NCBI GenBank assembly: GCA_021372535.1
Contig: JAJFUH010000063.1
Location: 1 to 57,698 of the forward strand
Reading direction: 5' to 3'
Length of the DNA: 57,698 nt
From: a bacterium
GTDB taxonomy: Bacteria; Latescibacterota; Latescibacteria; Latescibacterales; Latescibacteraceae
The notes under the pieces are model-generated. The model was not told the origin of the DNA and did no database searches. It saw only the letters and a program-made list of their open reading frames with translations. Made by a program: the position numbers and the translations under genes. Each line of letters begins with the position of its first letter. Positions within the stretch are counted from its first letter, which is position 1. Positions 26,174 through 35,727 of the stretch are shown here, piece by piece.

Positions 26174-26818
26174 ATGGCCCGGAATGTAAACATAATCGAG
26201 AAAAATTACGATCTGATTGCGGAGAAATACGCGGAAACGTTCGCGGACGAGCACGACCGGAAACCGAAAGACCGTGAAATACTCCTCAGGTTCTCGCGGG
26301 AGATCGGGAACAGAAGGCCGGTCTGGGATTTCGGCTGTGGTCCCGGGAATACGTCGCAGTACCTGAAGGACCTCGGTGTTGACATTTCGGGGCTCGATCT
26401 GTCGGGAAAAATGCTCGAACAGGCGCGAACGATACACCCTGATATACCATTCCGCAAGGGGGATATGCTCGATCTCGAATTTGACAGCGGCTCGATTGCG
26501 GGCATCGTTGCTTTCTACGCCATAGTTCACTTCACAGCCGAACAGGCGGGCACGGCATTCCGTGAGGTATTCCGTGTGCTGAAGACGGGCGGATTGTTCC
26601 TGTTGACATACCACATCGGCGGGGAGACAATCCACCTTGACGAGTTTCTCGGCAAAAAAATCGATATGGACTTCATGTTTTTCACTTCCGATTTCATCGG
26701 AGGTTGTCTCAGGGACTGCAGATTCGAAAAGATAGAGATAATAGAGCGAGAACCGTATCCCGGAGTGGAATACGAAAGCCGCAGGGCCTATGTGTTCGCG
26801 ATAAAACCGGGCATGTGA
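26174..26818 (+). CDS. Class I SAM-dependent methyltransferase
   Basis: 214 residues. Rossmann methyltransferase motifs are in order: motif I 'PVWDFGCGPGNTSQYL' (about 49-64), acidic loop 'ISGLDLSGKMLEQAR' (about 71-85), 'FRKGDMLDLEFDSGS' (about 92-106), 'GIVAFYAIVHF' (motif IV) and 'REVFRVLKTGGLFLLTYH' (post-I/V). This is the ubiquitous Methyltransf_11/25 type with no substrate clue. There is no SD near the ATG; the start is set by the conserved N-terminal helix. The downstream gene is also a methyltransferase-like membrane protein, but the pair is separated by about 100 bases. Confidence 0.8.
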   Translation: MARNVNIIEKNYDLIAEKYAETFADEHDRKPKDREILLRFSREIGNRRPVWDFGCGPGNTSQYLKDLGVDISGLDLSGKMLEQARTIHPDIPFRKGDMLDLEFDSGSIAGIVAFYAIVHFTAEQAGTAFREVFRVLKTGGLFLLTYHIGGETIHLDEFLGKKIDMDFMFFTSDFIGGCLRDCRFEKIEIIEREPYPGVEYESRRAYVFAIKPGM

Positions 26819-26920
26819 ACGGTTTTACTGAAAAGGCGCCTAACCGTCATTCCGCCGCGCCTGTTCGCGGCAGATTTGGCGTAACTCAAACTATAATCTT
26901 CTCCCCGGAGCAATTTAAAG

Positions 26921-27409
26921 ATGGAAAAGAAGCTTTCACGATTCGACAAGCTCTTTGGCAGCGGTCCGGCCGGGTTGCTGATCAGTCTTGTTCTGTTGTT
27001 CATTGCCGGTTGGCTCGACAGACGGTTCGATCTGCCTCCCATATCGGAGAGCGGGTTCCTCCTGAATTCGGTCTTCGCCGTTTCGTGTCTGTTGACTCTG
27101 GTCGTAATCGTCTGGAGTGTCAAATCGTTACCCACGGCTGACAGGGGCAGCAGGCTCTGCACCTCCGGGGCATTCAGGTATATGCGCCATCCTCTCTACG
27201 CCGCGTTTTTATCGGTATTTGACTTTGGATTGGCAATCTTCCTCAACAGCTACATTTTCGTTTTATGGGCGATTCTCCTGCATCCGGTATGGCATTACGT
27301 TATACGATATGAAGAAAGGCTGATGATCGATATTTTCGGTGAGACGTACATTGAGTATGAGAAGAAAACCGGGCGGTTTTTTCCCCGGTTGATGATAAAC
27401 AGGTTATAG
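26921..27409 (+). CDS. Isoprenylcysteine carboxyl methyltransferase (ICMT/PEMT-like) family membrane protein
   Basis: 162 residues with about four membrane segments. The C-terminal half has the family's SAM-binding signature: 'GAFRYMRHPLYAAFLSV' (about 84-100) followed by 'RYEERLMIDIFGETYIEYEK' (about 129-148) and 'GRFFPRL'. Bacterial members methylate lipids or other small hydrophobic acceptors in the membrane. Prenylated proteins are not expected here, so the eukaryotic name should not be taken as function. GGAG lies about ten bases before the ATG. Confidence 0.8.
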   Translation: MEKKLSRFDKLFGSGPAGLLISLVLLFIAGWLDRRFDLPPISESGFLLNSVFAVSCLLTLVVIVWSVKSLPTADRGSRLCTSGAFRYMRHPLYAAFLSVFDFGLAIFLNSYIFVLWAILLHPVWHYVIRYEERLMIDIFGETYIEYEKKTGRFFPRLMINRL

Positions 27410-27636
27410 AAGGCTTTTTGGTCATTGGTGGTTTTAAAACCGAAAACGGCATGACAACGGTTTGCACCCAACTCGGCTGCCGCCCCGTTTTTCAACCATA
27501 CTCTGCCGGTTAAAAAGACGAACAATAAGGAGCAAGAACTGTTATGGATCAAGACAGCGAGACGGTCTATCGGGAAGGATACAACGGGTGTTTATGAAGA
27601 AACGGCTTGGATATGATGACAAAGAAAGGAGCTCAT

Positions 27637-28026
27637 GTGGCAGAAGATATCATTGTTACCACGGGTGATCTGAACAAAGACTATGAAATTATCGGGCCTG
27701 TATATTTTCAGATTTCCAATAAGGGGATATTCTCGAACGCTCTGTCAAAACTGGTAAAGAAATATGAAGCAGAGATTGCCCAGATGAAGAAACAGGGTAT
27801 AATTGAGCCGGATCGCCCTGATTGGGGATTCCTGTATGGGGAGTGGAGTGTCGGTCAAAGCGATTTCGAGAAAGCGTTCTTTGTGGCGGTTCAGGAACTG
27901 AAGAAACGGGCTTCACTCATAGGAGCCGATGCCATTATCGGAATGAGACAGGATATTGACCTGGATACCACTACCTTCCAGTTCTTCTATCTCCAGATGT
28001 ACGGCACTGCGGTAAGAATAAGATAG
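27637..28026 (+). CDS. YbjQ/UPF0145-like small protein
   Basis: 129 residues when started at the GTG at 27637, which has AAGGAG five bases upstream. A frame open from 27607 (TTG) would swallow this SD. 'IIVTTGDLNKDYEIIGPVYF' at the N-terminus and 'LIGADAIIGMRQDIDLD' with 'MYGTAVRIR' at the end match the UPF0145/YbjQ heavy-metal-binding-like fold, which forms pentameric rings. About 45 residues between the first strand and the helix are longer than in YbjQ (about 107 residues). The function of the family is unknown. Confidence 0.65.
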   Translation: MAEDIIVTTGDLNKDYEIIGPVYFQISNKGIFSNALSKLVKKYEAEIAQMKKQGIIEPDRPDWGFLYGEWSVGQSDFEKAFFVAVQELKKRASLIGADAIIGMRQDIDLDTTTFQFFYLQMYGTAVRIR

Positions 28027-28117
28027 CGGAAGCACCTGCCTTGCGGGCCCGGGGCGGGAGCTCTGTCTGCGAAATCTCTTGACATCGAAAGGATTACAGG
28101 GCTATTATTACAGAGTA

Positions 28118-28189
28118 CGGTTGGGGTGCCGGTTGCGGCTGAGAGATACCCATCGAACCTGATCCGGATAAGACCGGCGTAGGGAACCG
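28118..28189 (+). ncRNA. TPP (THI-box) riboswitch
   Basis: All conserved TPP aptamer parts are present. P1 is CGGTT (28118-28122) with AACCG (28185-28189). Then come GGGGTGCC, GGCTGAGAGATACCC and GAACCTGATCCGGATAA, and last GCGTAGGGA. It binds thiamine pyrophosphate in the nascent mRNA. The downstream thiM-thiE genes and an intrinsic terminator about 20 bases further fit control by premature termination when TPP is plentiful. Confidence 0.95.
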
Positions 28190-28209
28190 AATGCTGAACA
28201 GTCAGCCAG

Positions 28210-28233
28210 ACCACCTGCCCGGGTGGTTTTTTT
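28210..28233 (+). terminator. Intrinsic terminator of the TPP riboswitch
   Basis: ACCACC (28210-28215) pairs with GGTGGT (28222-28227), followed by a run of seven T. A short GCTGA/TCAGC hairpin between aptamer and terminator could take part in the switch. Confidence 0.85.
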
Positions 28234-28302
28234 GTTGGTGCGGGCTTCACCCCTTTCTCGCCCGGACTAACCCCATGATAAACGACAGCTCTTATCATGA
28301 AA

Positions 28303-28375
28303 CACAAGACAGGCACAAGGCAGAAGGGGAAAAAACCATGAACCGTAAACTATAGACCATAAACCATAAACCAAT
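28303..28375. repeat. Low-complexity tract: GACAGGCACAAGGC plus ACCATAA-type units
   Basis: Starts ACAAGACAGGCACAAGGCAG, the opening of the GGCACAA family. It then changes into a second unit type (ACCGTAAACTATAGACCATAAACCATAAACC). It lies in the thiM leader, between the riboswitch terminator and the start codon. Confidence 0.55.
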
Positions 28376-28399
28376 CTTTTTTTAACCAGGAGAATGAAC

Positions 28400-29197
28400 G
28401 TGATCTATGAAATCCTCACCAGAGTGCGGAACGAGAAACCTCTCGTGCACCACATCACCAACTGGGTGACCATCTACGACTGCGCCAATGTCACGAGGAT
28501 GGTCGGAGCGCTCCCGGTCATGGCTCATGCCGTCGAGGAGGCGGCTGACATGGCGCGGATAGCCTCTGCGCTCGTGCTCAATATCGGCACGCTCACCCCA
28601 ACACTTGTCGAGGCGATGATCCTCGCGGGGAAGGCGGCGAACGAGAAGGGCATACCGGTCGTGCTCGATGCGGTCGGCGTCGGTGCGACGAAGCTGCGGG
28701 ACGAGAAGGCAGGGGAGATTCTTTCCGGTGTGCATGTTGACATTATCAAGGGGAACGCCACCGAGATCGCCCGTCTCGCCGGGGAGGATGTACTCACCCG
28801 CGGAGTCGAGTCAACCGGTATAGACTCCGATCCGGTCGATGTCTGCGTGAGGCTCGCGAAAAAGCATAAGGCGGTCGCGGTCATGACCGGCCGGGAAGAT
28901 GTTGTCACTGACGGGAGTTTGGTGTATCTTGTCCGTAACGGCGACCCGATGATGGGGAAGATCGTCGGGACCGGCTGCATGGCGGCGTCGGTTATTGGAG
29001 CGTTTGCCGCGGTCGAGCGCGATCATGCCCGCGCCGCGTCTGCCGCTCTCGTCTGTTTCGAGGTGGCCGCGGAACTCGCCGCCGGGCGCTGTTTCGGGCC
29101 GGGAAGCTTCAAGGTGGGCCTGTTCGACGAGATCGGTAACCTTGACATGGTGAAAATAACCAGGATGGCGAACGTTGATGAACGAAAAGCTTTGTGA
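28400..29197 (+). CDS. thiM: Hydroxyethylthiazole kinase
   Basis: 265 residues from the GTG at 28400; AGGAG lies seven bases upstream. The ATG at 28394 is only one base from that SD, so the GTG is preferred, giving M-I-Y-E-I-L. Ribokinase-like fold: '[19 protein letters not shown]' at the N-terminus, '[10 protein letters not shown]', '[15 protein letters not shown]', '[15 protein letters not shown]', and the anion-hole/catalytic '[16 protein letters not shown]'. The conserved GTGC cysteine is intact. It phosphorylates 4-methyl-5-(2-hydroxyethyl)thiazole for salvage into thiamine. It overlaps thiE by 20 bases and is controlled by the TPP riboswitch upstream. Confidence 0.95.
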   Translation: MIYEILTRVRNEKPLVHHITNWVTIYDCANVTRMVGALPVMAHAVEEAADMARIASALVLNIGTLTPTLVEAMILAGKAANEKGIPVVLDAVGVGATKLRDEKAGEILSGVHVDIIKGNATEIARLAGEDVLTRGVESTGIDSDPVDVCVRLAKKHKAVAVMTGREDVVTDGSLVYLVRNGDPMMGKIVGTGCMAASVIGAFAAVERDHARAASAALVCFEVAAELAAGRCFGPGSFKVGLFDEIGNLDMVKITRMANVDERKAL

Positions 29198-29813
29198 CAT
29201 CGATTACTACCTCGTCACCGATTCGCGGCTCAGCAGGAGGGGGACCCTCGGCGATGTAAGGGAAGCCCTCCGCGCCGGCTGCCGTATCGTGCAGTACCGC
29301 GAAAAGGACAGCGATACGAAGACCGTGGTGGAGGAAGCGGCGGCGATAGGTGAGCTCTGTCGCGGCAGGGCTGTGTTCATCGTCAACGACCGTATCGATG
29401 TGGCGCTCGCTGTCGGTGCGGACGGTGTCCATATCGGGCAGGAGGATATGCCGTTCGGGATTGCTCGCCGCCTGCTCGGGCCCGACAGGATCATCGGCCT
29501 GACCGTGCACGATGTCGCCGAATCGATGGAGGCGGAACGTCTCGGCGCGGACTACGTCGGCCTGAGCCCCATCTTCGAGACCGGCACCAAGAAGGATGCC
29601 GGGAAAGCGTGCGGAGTCGCCATGATACGGGCGGTGAAGGAGCGTGTCGCCATTCCCGTCGTGGCAATCGGCGGCATCAATAAAGCGAATATCGCCGGGG
29701 TCATCGGGGCGGGCGCCGATGCGGCCTGCGCCATTTCGGCGGTCCTCTGCGCGGACGATGTATTTGCGGAGACAGCCGCTTTTCGCGAGATCATCCGGAA
29801 CAACCGCCCGTGA
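29178..29813 (+). CDS. thiE: Thiamine-phosphate synthase
   Basis: 211 residues from the ATG at 29178 (a TTG directly before it is in frame). A TIM barrel with the family's motifs: '[12 protein letters not shown]', '[20 protein letters not shown]', 'GQEDMP', 'GLTVHD', '[17 protein letters not shown]' and '[12 protein letters not shown]'. It joins HMP-pyrophosphate and HET-phosphate to thiamine phosphate. The start lies inside thiM, so the two genes are a translationally coupled pair under the same riboswitch. No thiD or thiC is in the window; HMP-PP must come from genes elsewhere. Confidence 0.95.
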   Translation: MNEKLCDIDYYLVTDSRLSRRGTLGDVREALRAGCRIVQYREKDSDTKTVVEEAAAIGELCRGRAVFIVNDRIDVALAVGADGVHIGQEDMPFGIARRLLGPDRIIGLTVHDVAESMEAERLGADYVGLSPIFETGTKKDAGKACGVAMIRAVKERVAIPVVAIGGINKANIAGVIGAGADAACAISAVLCADDVFAETAAFREIIRNNRP

Positions 29814-30158
29814 CTCGCACCGCGCTGAAATTGGCAGGGAGATATAACGGTTCATTTATAATAATTATTGGAACGCGGATTTTCGCGGATCGGGCGGATT
29901 TTCGCGGATTTGTTTTTAATATTTTTTATGTGGTCGATTAACCCGAATTTTTATGAAAATGCGTCTGCGGTTCCCGGTGCTGAAGCTCCGGTCTGGAGTC
30001 GTGAGTCTCTGTAATGCCGTCATTCCCGAATATTTAATCGGGAATCCATATGCGGTCTGCAAACATTTATCATCCGGACTTGCTTCGGCATCTGATCCCC
30101 ATACCGGTATCATTATATATTCGTCAGTGGAATATTCTATTTAAGGAGGGAATAACCC
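29814..30158. other. Intergenic region with 'AACGCGGATTTTCGCGGAT' repeat
   Basis: 345 bases. The GAACGCGGATTTTCGCGGATC block at about 29871-29911 recurs at 56675-56718 and, shortened, at 54739-54760. A 'GTCATTCCCGAATATTTAATCGGGAATCC' hairpin lies at about 30018-30047. No gene is seen. Confidence 0.5.
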
Positions 30159-33100
30159 ATGAAGCATATCTGTCATTTCACCGCGCTTGCCGTCTGCCTC
30201 GTGCTCCTTTCGTGCGGGCAGGGGAAGAAGGATACCGGCATTTTCCCATCGCCGCACCCGGTGACCGTGAAAGCGCCTCCGCAGGGTATTCCCGACCGTG
30301 ACCGCTACACGAAATTCGACCGTGACGCCGTCCTTAAAAAAGTCGCGGAAGACGAGCGCTACAGCGGCCTGATCGAGAACGCCCGGAAATCGGTGGCGCA
30401 GCTCGTTGCGATGAGCGACGATCAGCTTCGGGGTCTCATACCCCCGGCGAACACGAAGCGTGCGCTCATGGTGAACCGTAATGGATGCCCCGTGCATGGC
30501 GGCGGTGTGGCGGTCTACCAGCCGTTCGGAACCTCAGCCGACCTGTCGTATCCGCTCCATGTGAAATGCCCCATCGGCGGCGAAGTGTATCCCAACAAAG
30601 ACTTCCCCGATGATGGCCAGGGATGGGTCGATAACCGTCCGGACAGCCCGACGAAGGGCGAAAAGTATTACTTCGTCGGCTGGTTCAACCACTGGTTTCT
30701 CACGAGCCTCCCCGGAAGGATAAAGACACTCGGCCAGCTCTGGTTCCTCACCGGCGATGAGAAGTACAGCCATACCGCGCAGGTGCTCCTCAAGCGGTTC
30801 ATGGAGGTATATCCCGACATCGACAGCAACGACCTGACCTACGACGGCTCCGACTGGGGCATCTACATCAAGACGACCTGTACGCCGTGGGAAGGGCCGG
30901 GGCTCATGAACATGACAATGGGCTTTGAGCTGCTCCTGCCGACAGTGGACGATCAGTTCATCAGGGATTACCGCGAGAAAGTCATCCGCCCGGCGTTCGA
31001 GGCTCACCGCGCAAAACCCGCTCCGAGCAACTGGGGCAACAGCTGGAATCCCGCGTTCGTGAAATTCGTCAATGTCACCGGTGACACCGAGATACTCGAT
31101 TACCTGCTCTACGAGCACCCGGTCGCCGTGGTTCCGACCCTCGACAACCAGCTTTTCCGCGATGGATTCCCCTATGAGGCGGCGTTCTCCTATGGGTCGG
31201 ACTACCTCTACGAAGCCCGCAATATCGCGAATGGACTCGGCCCGGACAACAGCGGATGGATTTGGGAGCATCCCCACCTGAAGGAAGCGTTCAAAGGGTA
31301 TGCGGAGCTTATGTGCCTCGACCGTTTCACTCACTTCTTCGGCGATACCGGCGGCCTGACCAACAAGGGGCTGACCCTGGCGCCGTACCTCCTCGAGGAT
31401 GCGTGGAACGTCTACCGCACGCCGGTTGCGGCGCGCTATCTCCTTCAGGCTTACGAGGTGAACGGAACCGCCCGGTCGGTGACCCTCGATGACCTGTTCA
31501 CCGGCAAAATCGCGGTCGATATGGATGATGTGAACCGCGCCGCCGCTCAGGCAAAACCGCTCGAAAGCACGCTCGCTCCCGTCCGTGGATTCGCCATCAT
31601 GCGCACCGGTGCGGGAGATGACCGGACTGAGCTCTTTCTCGATTTCGGGTACGCGCACGCCGCCCACAGCCATGCCGACCGGCTCAATATCAACATCTTC
31701 GCCCTCGGACGGGAGTTCATACCCGAGATGGGCTATCCCGAGTACATGGACTCAGTCGCGCCGACTCCCGGCGGCTGGACGACCCATACGGTCAGTCATG
31801 CGACGGTCGAGGTCGATGAAAAACGCCAGCTCGAGGGCGTGTTCGGCGATCTCCACGGCTTCGTGAGCGGTGACGGCATCAGGTATGTCGATGCATCGTG
31901 CGAGGACGCCTATGTCCACTGCGGCGTCGATCTCTTCCGGCGGACACTCGCGCTCATCGATGTGCCCGGCGGCGCCTATGTCGTCGACCTGTTCCGCGTC
32001 CGGGGTGGAAAAACGCACGATTACCTCTTTCATGGTCTCCCCGTCGATGTAGCTCTCCGTGATGTAGAGCTGTCGAAGCCCCGGAAAGGCACGCTTGCGG
32101 GCGAGGATGTCGAATTCGGCTGGAAACCAGACAGCGTTCTGCCGTACCATGTCGACAACAAGGGATACCAGTACCTCTATGATGTCTGTGAATGCAGGAA
32201 AGACTCGCCGTACTCCGCGAACTGGACAGACAAGGATGGCGTGACGTTTTCGGCTGCTTTTCTGCCCGATGGCGAGGAGATGTTCTACCTGACAAAAGGT
32301 TATCCGCGTCCGTCGAGCAAGACCCTGCCGCCCATGCCTTTTCTCGTCCGCCGAAAGATACCGGCCGGTAGTGACGATATTTCGCAGTTCGTTTCCGTGT
32401 TGAGCATCGACCGCGATGCTAAAAAGCCCCTCGTTGTTGAGGCACGCAGGCTCGAAATGACCCCCGACAGCGACCCGGGCGCATGTGGCGTGATTATCAG
32501 GCATGCGTTCGGTGAGGATGTGGTGATCTCGACGCTTTCCCCGGATGGCCGGGCGAAGACAGCGGACGGGCGGTTCGAACTCAGGGGACAGTTCGGCGCG
32601 GCGTCCTGGCGCGGTGGAGCGCTCGAGCGCATGACGCTCATCGGCGGGACGGATTTTACCGCCGACGGGAAGACTGTTCATCAGGAATCGGCCGGGATAC
32701 AGGCGGTTGTCAGGCAGGTTTACGACGACCGTATCGTGCTCGACCGGCCGCTCCCGCCGGAGACAACGGGACAGGTTATCTACGCCGACCGCGCCCCGGT
32801 CGAAACCTCGTACAGGGTCGAAAGTATCGAGGGTTCCACCGTCCGCGTGTCGCCCGGCACCTGGATCGGCAGAGGGCGTGTCGCCAGCTATGATGAGGCG
32901 GCGGCCACCGTCTACGACAGCCGTGATGTTTTCCCCCTCGGCGAAAAGCGCAACAGGCTCGCCGATATCACCGGCATGAAATACCCGGAAGGCAACAGGA
33001 ACTATTACGCCGGGTCGTGGATGGCGAAGGAGGACGGCTCCTCGTATTATCGTCTCACATCGGGCGGATTCCCGGGATTCGTCCTCGACCGGAGCCAGAA

Positions 33101-33212
33101 TCTCTCGAAAATCGAAAAGAATTTTCCGAAGGGCGCGACATTCGTCCTCTACGATCTCGGCCCGGGCGATACGGTGCGGACGCTTGCATGGAAGCAGGAG
33201 GTGTTCAGGTAA
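30159..33212 (+). CDS. Heparinase II/III-domain lipoprotein
   Basis: 1017 residues. A lipobox ('LLSCGQ', Cys18 or so) makes it an exported lipoprotein, and AAGGAGG stands nine bases before the ATG. A roughly 480-residue helical toroid part ('YYFVGWFNHWFLTSLPGR', 'DSNDLTYDGSDWGIYIK', 'SNWGNSWNPAFVKFVNVTGD', 'YGSDYLYEARNIANG') precedes the Heparinase_II_III sandwich ('YAHAAHSHADRLNINIF', 'WTTHTVSHATVEVDE', 'GGAYVVDLFRVRGGKTHDYL'). The last 250 residues form further beta domains ending 'TVRTLAWKQEVFR'. It most likely degrades a uronic-acid polysaccharide at the cell surface or in the periplasm. It is longer than the heparinase at 22945-24990 and not closely similar to it. No sulfatase is nearby. 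Confidence 0.85.
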   Translation: MKHICHFTALAVCLVLLSCGQGKKDTGIFPSPHPVTVKAPPQGIPDRDRYTKFDRDAVLKKVAEDERYSGLIENARKSVAQLVAMSDDQLRGLIPPANTKRALMVNRNGCPVHGGGVAVYQPFGTSADLSYPLHVKCPIGGEVYPNKDFPDDGQGWVDNRPDSPTKGEKYYFVGWFNHWFLTSLPGRIKTLGQLWFLTGDEKYSHTAQVLLKRFMEVYPDIDSNDLTYDGSDWGIYIKTTCTPWEGPGLMNMTMGFELLLPTVDDQFIRDYREKVIRPAFEAHRAKPAPSNWGNSWNPAFVKFVNVTGDTEILDYLLYEHPVAVVPTLDNQLFRDGFPYEAAFSYGSDYLYEARNIANGLGPDNSGWIWEHPHLKEAFKGYAELMCLDRFTHFFGDTGGLTNKGLTLAPYLLEDAWNVYRTPVAARYLLQAYEVNGTARSVTLDDLFTGKIAVDMDDVNRAAAQAKPLESTLAPVRGFAIMRTGAGDDRTELFLDFGYAHAAHSHADRLNINIFALGREFIPEMGYPEYMDSVAPTPGGWTTHTVSHATVEVDEKRQLEGVFGDLHGFVSGDGIRYVDASCEDAYVHCGVDLFRRTLALIDVPGGAYVVDLFRVRGGKTHDYLFHGLPVDVALRDVELSKPRKGTLAGEDVEFGWKPDSVLPYHVDNKGYQYLYDVCECRKDSPYSANWTDKDGVTFSAAFLPDGEEMFYLTKGYPRPSSKTLPPMPFLVRRKIPAGSDDISQFVSVLSIDRDAKKPLVVEARRLEMTPDSDPGACGVIIRHAFGEDVVISTLSPDGRAKTADGRFELRGQFGAASWRGGALERMTLIGGTDFTADGKTVHQESAGIQAVVRQVYDDRIVLDRPLPPETTGQVIYADRAPVETSYRVESIEGSTVRVSPGTWIGRGRVASYDEAAATVYDSRDVFPLGEKRNRLADITGMKYPEGNRNYYAGSWMAKEDGSSYYRLTSGGFPGFVLDRSQNLSKIEKNFPKGATFVLYDLGPGDTVRTLAWKQEVFR

Positions 33213-33393
33213 AGTGATCCAGCCGGGCGCTCATGCAACATTCTTTCCCTGAGAGAGCATAGGCGCTTATTTAAAATGAAAAGACAGTCTGAACCGCTGA
33301 TTACATTGATTTAATGATGATCATGGTAATCAGGTTAATCGCAGATATCAGTGGTTCAGACAATCAATTTCCGGTATCCGCTGGAGGGAAAAC

Positions 33394-35727
33394 ATGAAAG
33401 CGAGTTCCCCTGTGAAACCGTTACATATGTTATTACTGGCGACGGCACTGTTTTTTGTCGCCGTCCCGGTCTGTCCGGCAGTGCTCCGTGCCGCCGAGCT
33501 GCCGGTGGGAAAGTCGAAACCCGCCCTCGAATTCCGCCATTTTCCCGGCAGGCTCTATACATTCGTGTGGCGGAACTGGGAATCGGTCAGCCTTGAACGC
33601 ATGGCGGAAGTTCTCGGAACCACGCCGGAGAATGTCCGAAAAATCGGCGATTCCATGGGACTTCCATCATATAAGGAACCTGCGCCCGATATGGCGAGCC
33701 GCGGATATATAACCATCATACGCCGGAACTGGCACCTCCTGCCGTACGACCAGCTTCTGACTCTGCTCGGGTGGGACTCCGACCGGCTCCTTTTTACGCT
33801 CCGGGAGGATGATTTCCTCTGGGTGAAGCTCGGCGGCTTCAAACCCGAATGCGCTCCGCTGCGCTATGAACAACCAACACGCGCCCAGCTCGACCGGTGC
33901 GCGGAGATCAGAAGGGTTGTCGAAGCGAATTTCGGGAACGAATTCACCCTGCCTCAGGAGCCGCGATTCGCCTTCGTCCCTCCGCTGACCGTCGATACCT
34001 TTTCTGCCCCGCCTCGCCGCGACGGTGCTTCCGGCGACGACCGGATACGGTTCCTCTATTCATATTTCGGCGTCTTCGGCGATCCGCTGCTCAATCCAGC
34101 GCTCGACCCGTATCCCGATGGTCTCCTCCGCCGTCTGAGCGAACAGGGTGTCAACGGTGTCTGGCTGCACACCGTCCTCCGGCAGCTCGCGCCGAGCGTT
34201 CTCTTCCCCGAAGACAGCCGTGACTGCGAAATCCGGATTGAAAATCTCCGCAGGCTGGTCGACCGGTGCGGGCGGTACGGCATTAAAATCTACCTCTACA
34301 TGAACGAGCCGAGGGCGATGCCTGCTTCGTTTTTCAAAGGCCGCGAAGAGCTCATGGGCGGCAGGGAAGGCGATAATTATGCGCTCTGCACGAGTCTTCC
34401 CGAAGTCCGTCAGTGGCTCCGTGACTCGCTCGAGTATGTGTTCAGCCGGGCACCGGGACTCGGCGGCGTGTTCACCATCACCGCCTCGGAAAATTTCACG
34501 AGCTGCTGGAGCCACGGCAGGGAAGCCGCGGGGTGTCCGCGCTGTTCGAAGCGTCCGGCGGCCGAAGTCATCGCCGAGGTCAACCGCACCATTTTCGAGG
34601 GTGTGCGCTCGGGAAGCCCGGACGCGAAGGTCATCGTGTGGGACTGGGGCTGGCAGGACAGCTGGGTGGAGGCGATTATCGACAGTCTTCCGAAGGATGT
34701 GTACCTCCAGAGCGTGAGCGAATGGTCGCTGCCCATCGAGCGCGGCGGCATTAAAAGCACGGTGGGGGAGTATTCCATCTCCTCGGTCGGTCCGGGACCC
34801 CGCGCGCTCGATCACTGGGCGATGGCGAAACGCCGCGGCCTCAAAACGGTCGCCAAGATGCAGGTGAACTGCTCGTGGGAACTGTCCGCGGTGCCGTACC
34901 TGCCGGTCATGAACACCATCGAGCGCCACTGCCGTAACCTCGCCGGTACCGGTATCGACGGTATGATGCTGAGCTGGTCCGTGGGAGGATACCCGTCACC
35001 CAACCTCGAGGTGGTGTCGAAATTCGGGCGCGATGTCCCCGCCGAAGGGCAGGTTCTGCCCGATATTGCCCGCAGACGGTATGGCGCGCAGGCGGTTACG
35101 GATGCACTGGAAGCGTGGTCGGATTTCAGCGGCGCATTCTCCGAATATCCCTTCCATGTCGGTTTTGTATATCGCGGACCGGCGCAGTGCGGGCCTTCTA
35201 ACCTCCTCTATCCCGAGCCGACAGGGTACAGCTCGACTATGGTCGGGTTCCCGTACGACGATGTGGACGGCTGGCGGGAGGTGTATCCGGCGGATGTGCT
35301 TGCCGGGCAGTTCGAGAAGCTCGCCGGAGGGTGGGAGAACGGTCTCGATGCCTTCAGACGGGGGCTGAAAAAGGGCATGACGCCCGCGGAGCGGAAAAAC
35401 CTTCAGGACGACCTCCGCATCGCCGAAGCGGCGTGTCTCCATTTCCGGAGCGTGGCCGGCCAGGTGCGGTTTGTAATGGCCCGTGACGCCCTGCTCGCGG
35501 GAACAAACGATCCGGGGAAACGCGCCGGTCTCATTACCGGAATACGGATTTGCGTTGAGGACGAAATCGTCAATGCCCGCCGTCTCTACCGGCTCACCTG
35601 CGAGGATTCGCGTATCGGATACGAGGCCTCGAACCATTATTACTATCTGCCGCTCGATCTCGTTGAAAAAGTCATTAACTGTGACTATATTACCAATATC
35701 TGGCTGCCGGAGCAGGAGAAAAAATGA
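33394..35727 (+). CDS. Secreted TIM-barrel glycoside-hydrolase-like protein with two N-terminal HTH-like repeats
   Basis: 777 residues with a signal peptide (about 1-34); GGAGGG lies five bases before the ATG. Two related N-terminal units, 'YTFVWRNWESVSLERMAEVL' (about 55-74) and 'ITIIRRNWHLLPYDQLLTLL' (about 106-125), share an 'RNW' motif. Each runs on into a helix pair shaped like a helix-turn-helix. Then follows a barrel: 'GVNGVWLHTVLRQLAPSVLF', 'GIKIYLYMNEPRAMPASFF', 'GVFTITASENFTSCWSHG', 'KVIVWDWGWQDSWVEAII', 'NLAGTGIDGMMLSWSVGGYP'. It resembles GH20/GH84-like or beta-glucuronidase-type clans. Catalytic acids cannot be fixed by eye. The neighbours (heparinase lipoprotein, SGNH esterase) fit a glycan-degrading role. 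Confidence 0.6.
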   Translation: MKASSPVKPLHMLLLATALFFVAVPVCPAVLRAAELPVGKSKPALEFRHFPGRLYTFVWRNWESVSLERMAEVLGTTPENVRKIGDSMGLPSYKEPAPDMASRGYITIIRRNWHLLPYDQLLTLLGWDSDRLLFTLREDDFLWVKLGGFKPECAPLRYEQPTRAQLDRCAEIRRVVEANFGNEFTLPQEPRFAFVPPLTVDTFSAPPRRDGASGDDRIRFLYSYFGVFGDPLLNPALDPYPDGLLRRLSEQGVNGVWLHTVLRQLAPSVLFPEDSRDCEIRIENLRRLVDRCGRYGIKIYLYMNEPRAMPASFFKGREELMGGREGDNYALCTSLPEVRQWLRDSLEYVFSRAPGLGGVFTITASENFTSCWSHGREAAGCPRCSKRPAAEVIAEVNRTIFEGVRSGSPDAKVIVWDWGWQDSWVEAIIDSLPKDVYLQSVSEWSLPIERGGIKSTVGEYSISSVGPGPRALDHWAMAKRRGLKTVAKMQVNCSWELSAVPYLPVMNTIERHCRNLAGTGIDGMMLSWSVGGYPSPNLEVVSKFGRDVPAEGQVLPDIARRRYGAQAVTDALEAWSDFSGAFSEYPFHVGFVYRGPAQCGPSNLLYPEPTGYSSTMVGFPYDDVDGWREVYPADVLAGQFEKLAGGWENGLDAFRRGLKKGMTPAERKNLQDDLRIAEAACLHFRSVAGQVRFVMARDALLAGTNDPGKRAGLITGIRICVEDEIVNARRLYRLTCEDSRIGYEASNHYYYLPLDLVEKVINCDYITNIWLPEQEKK

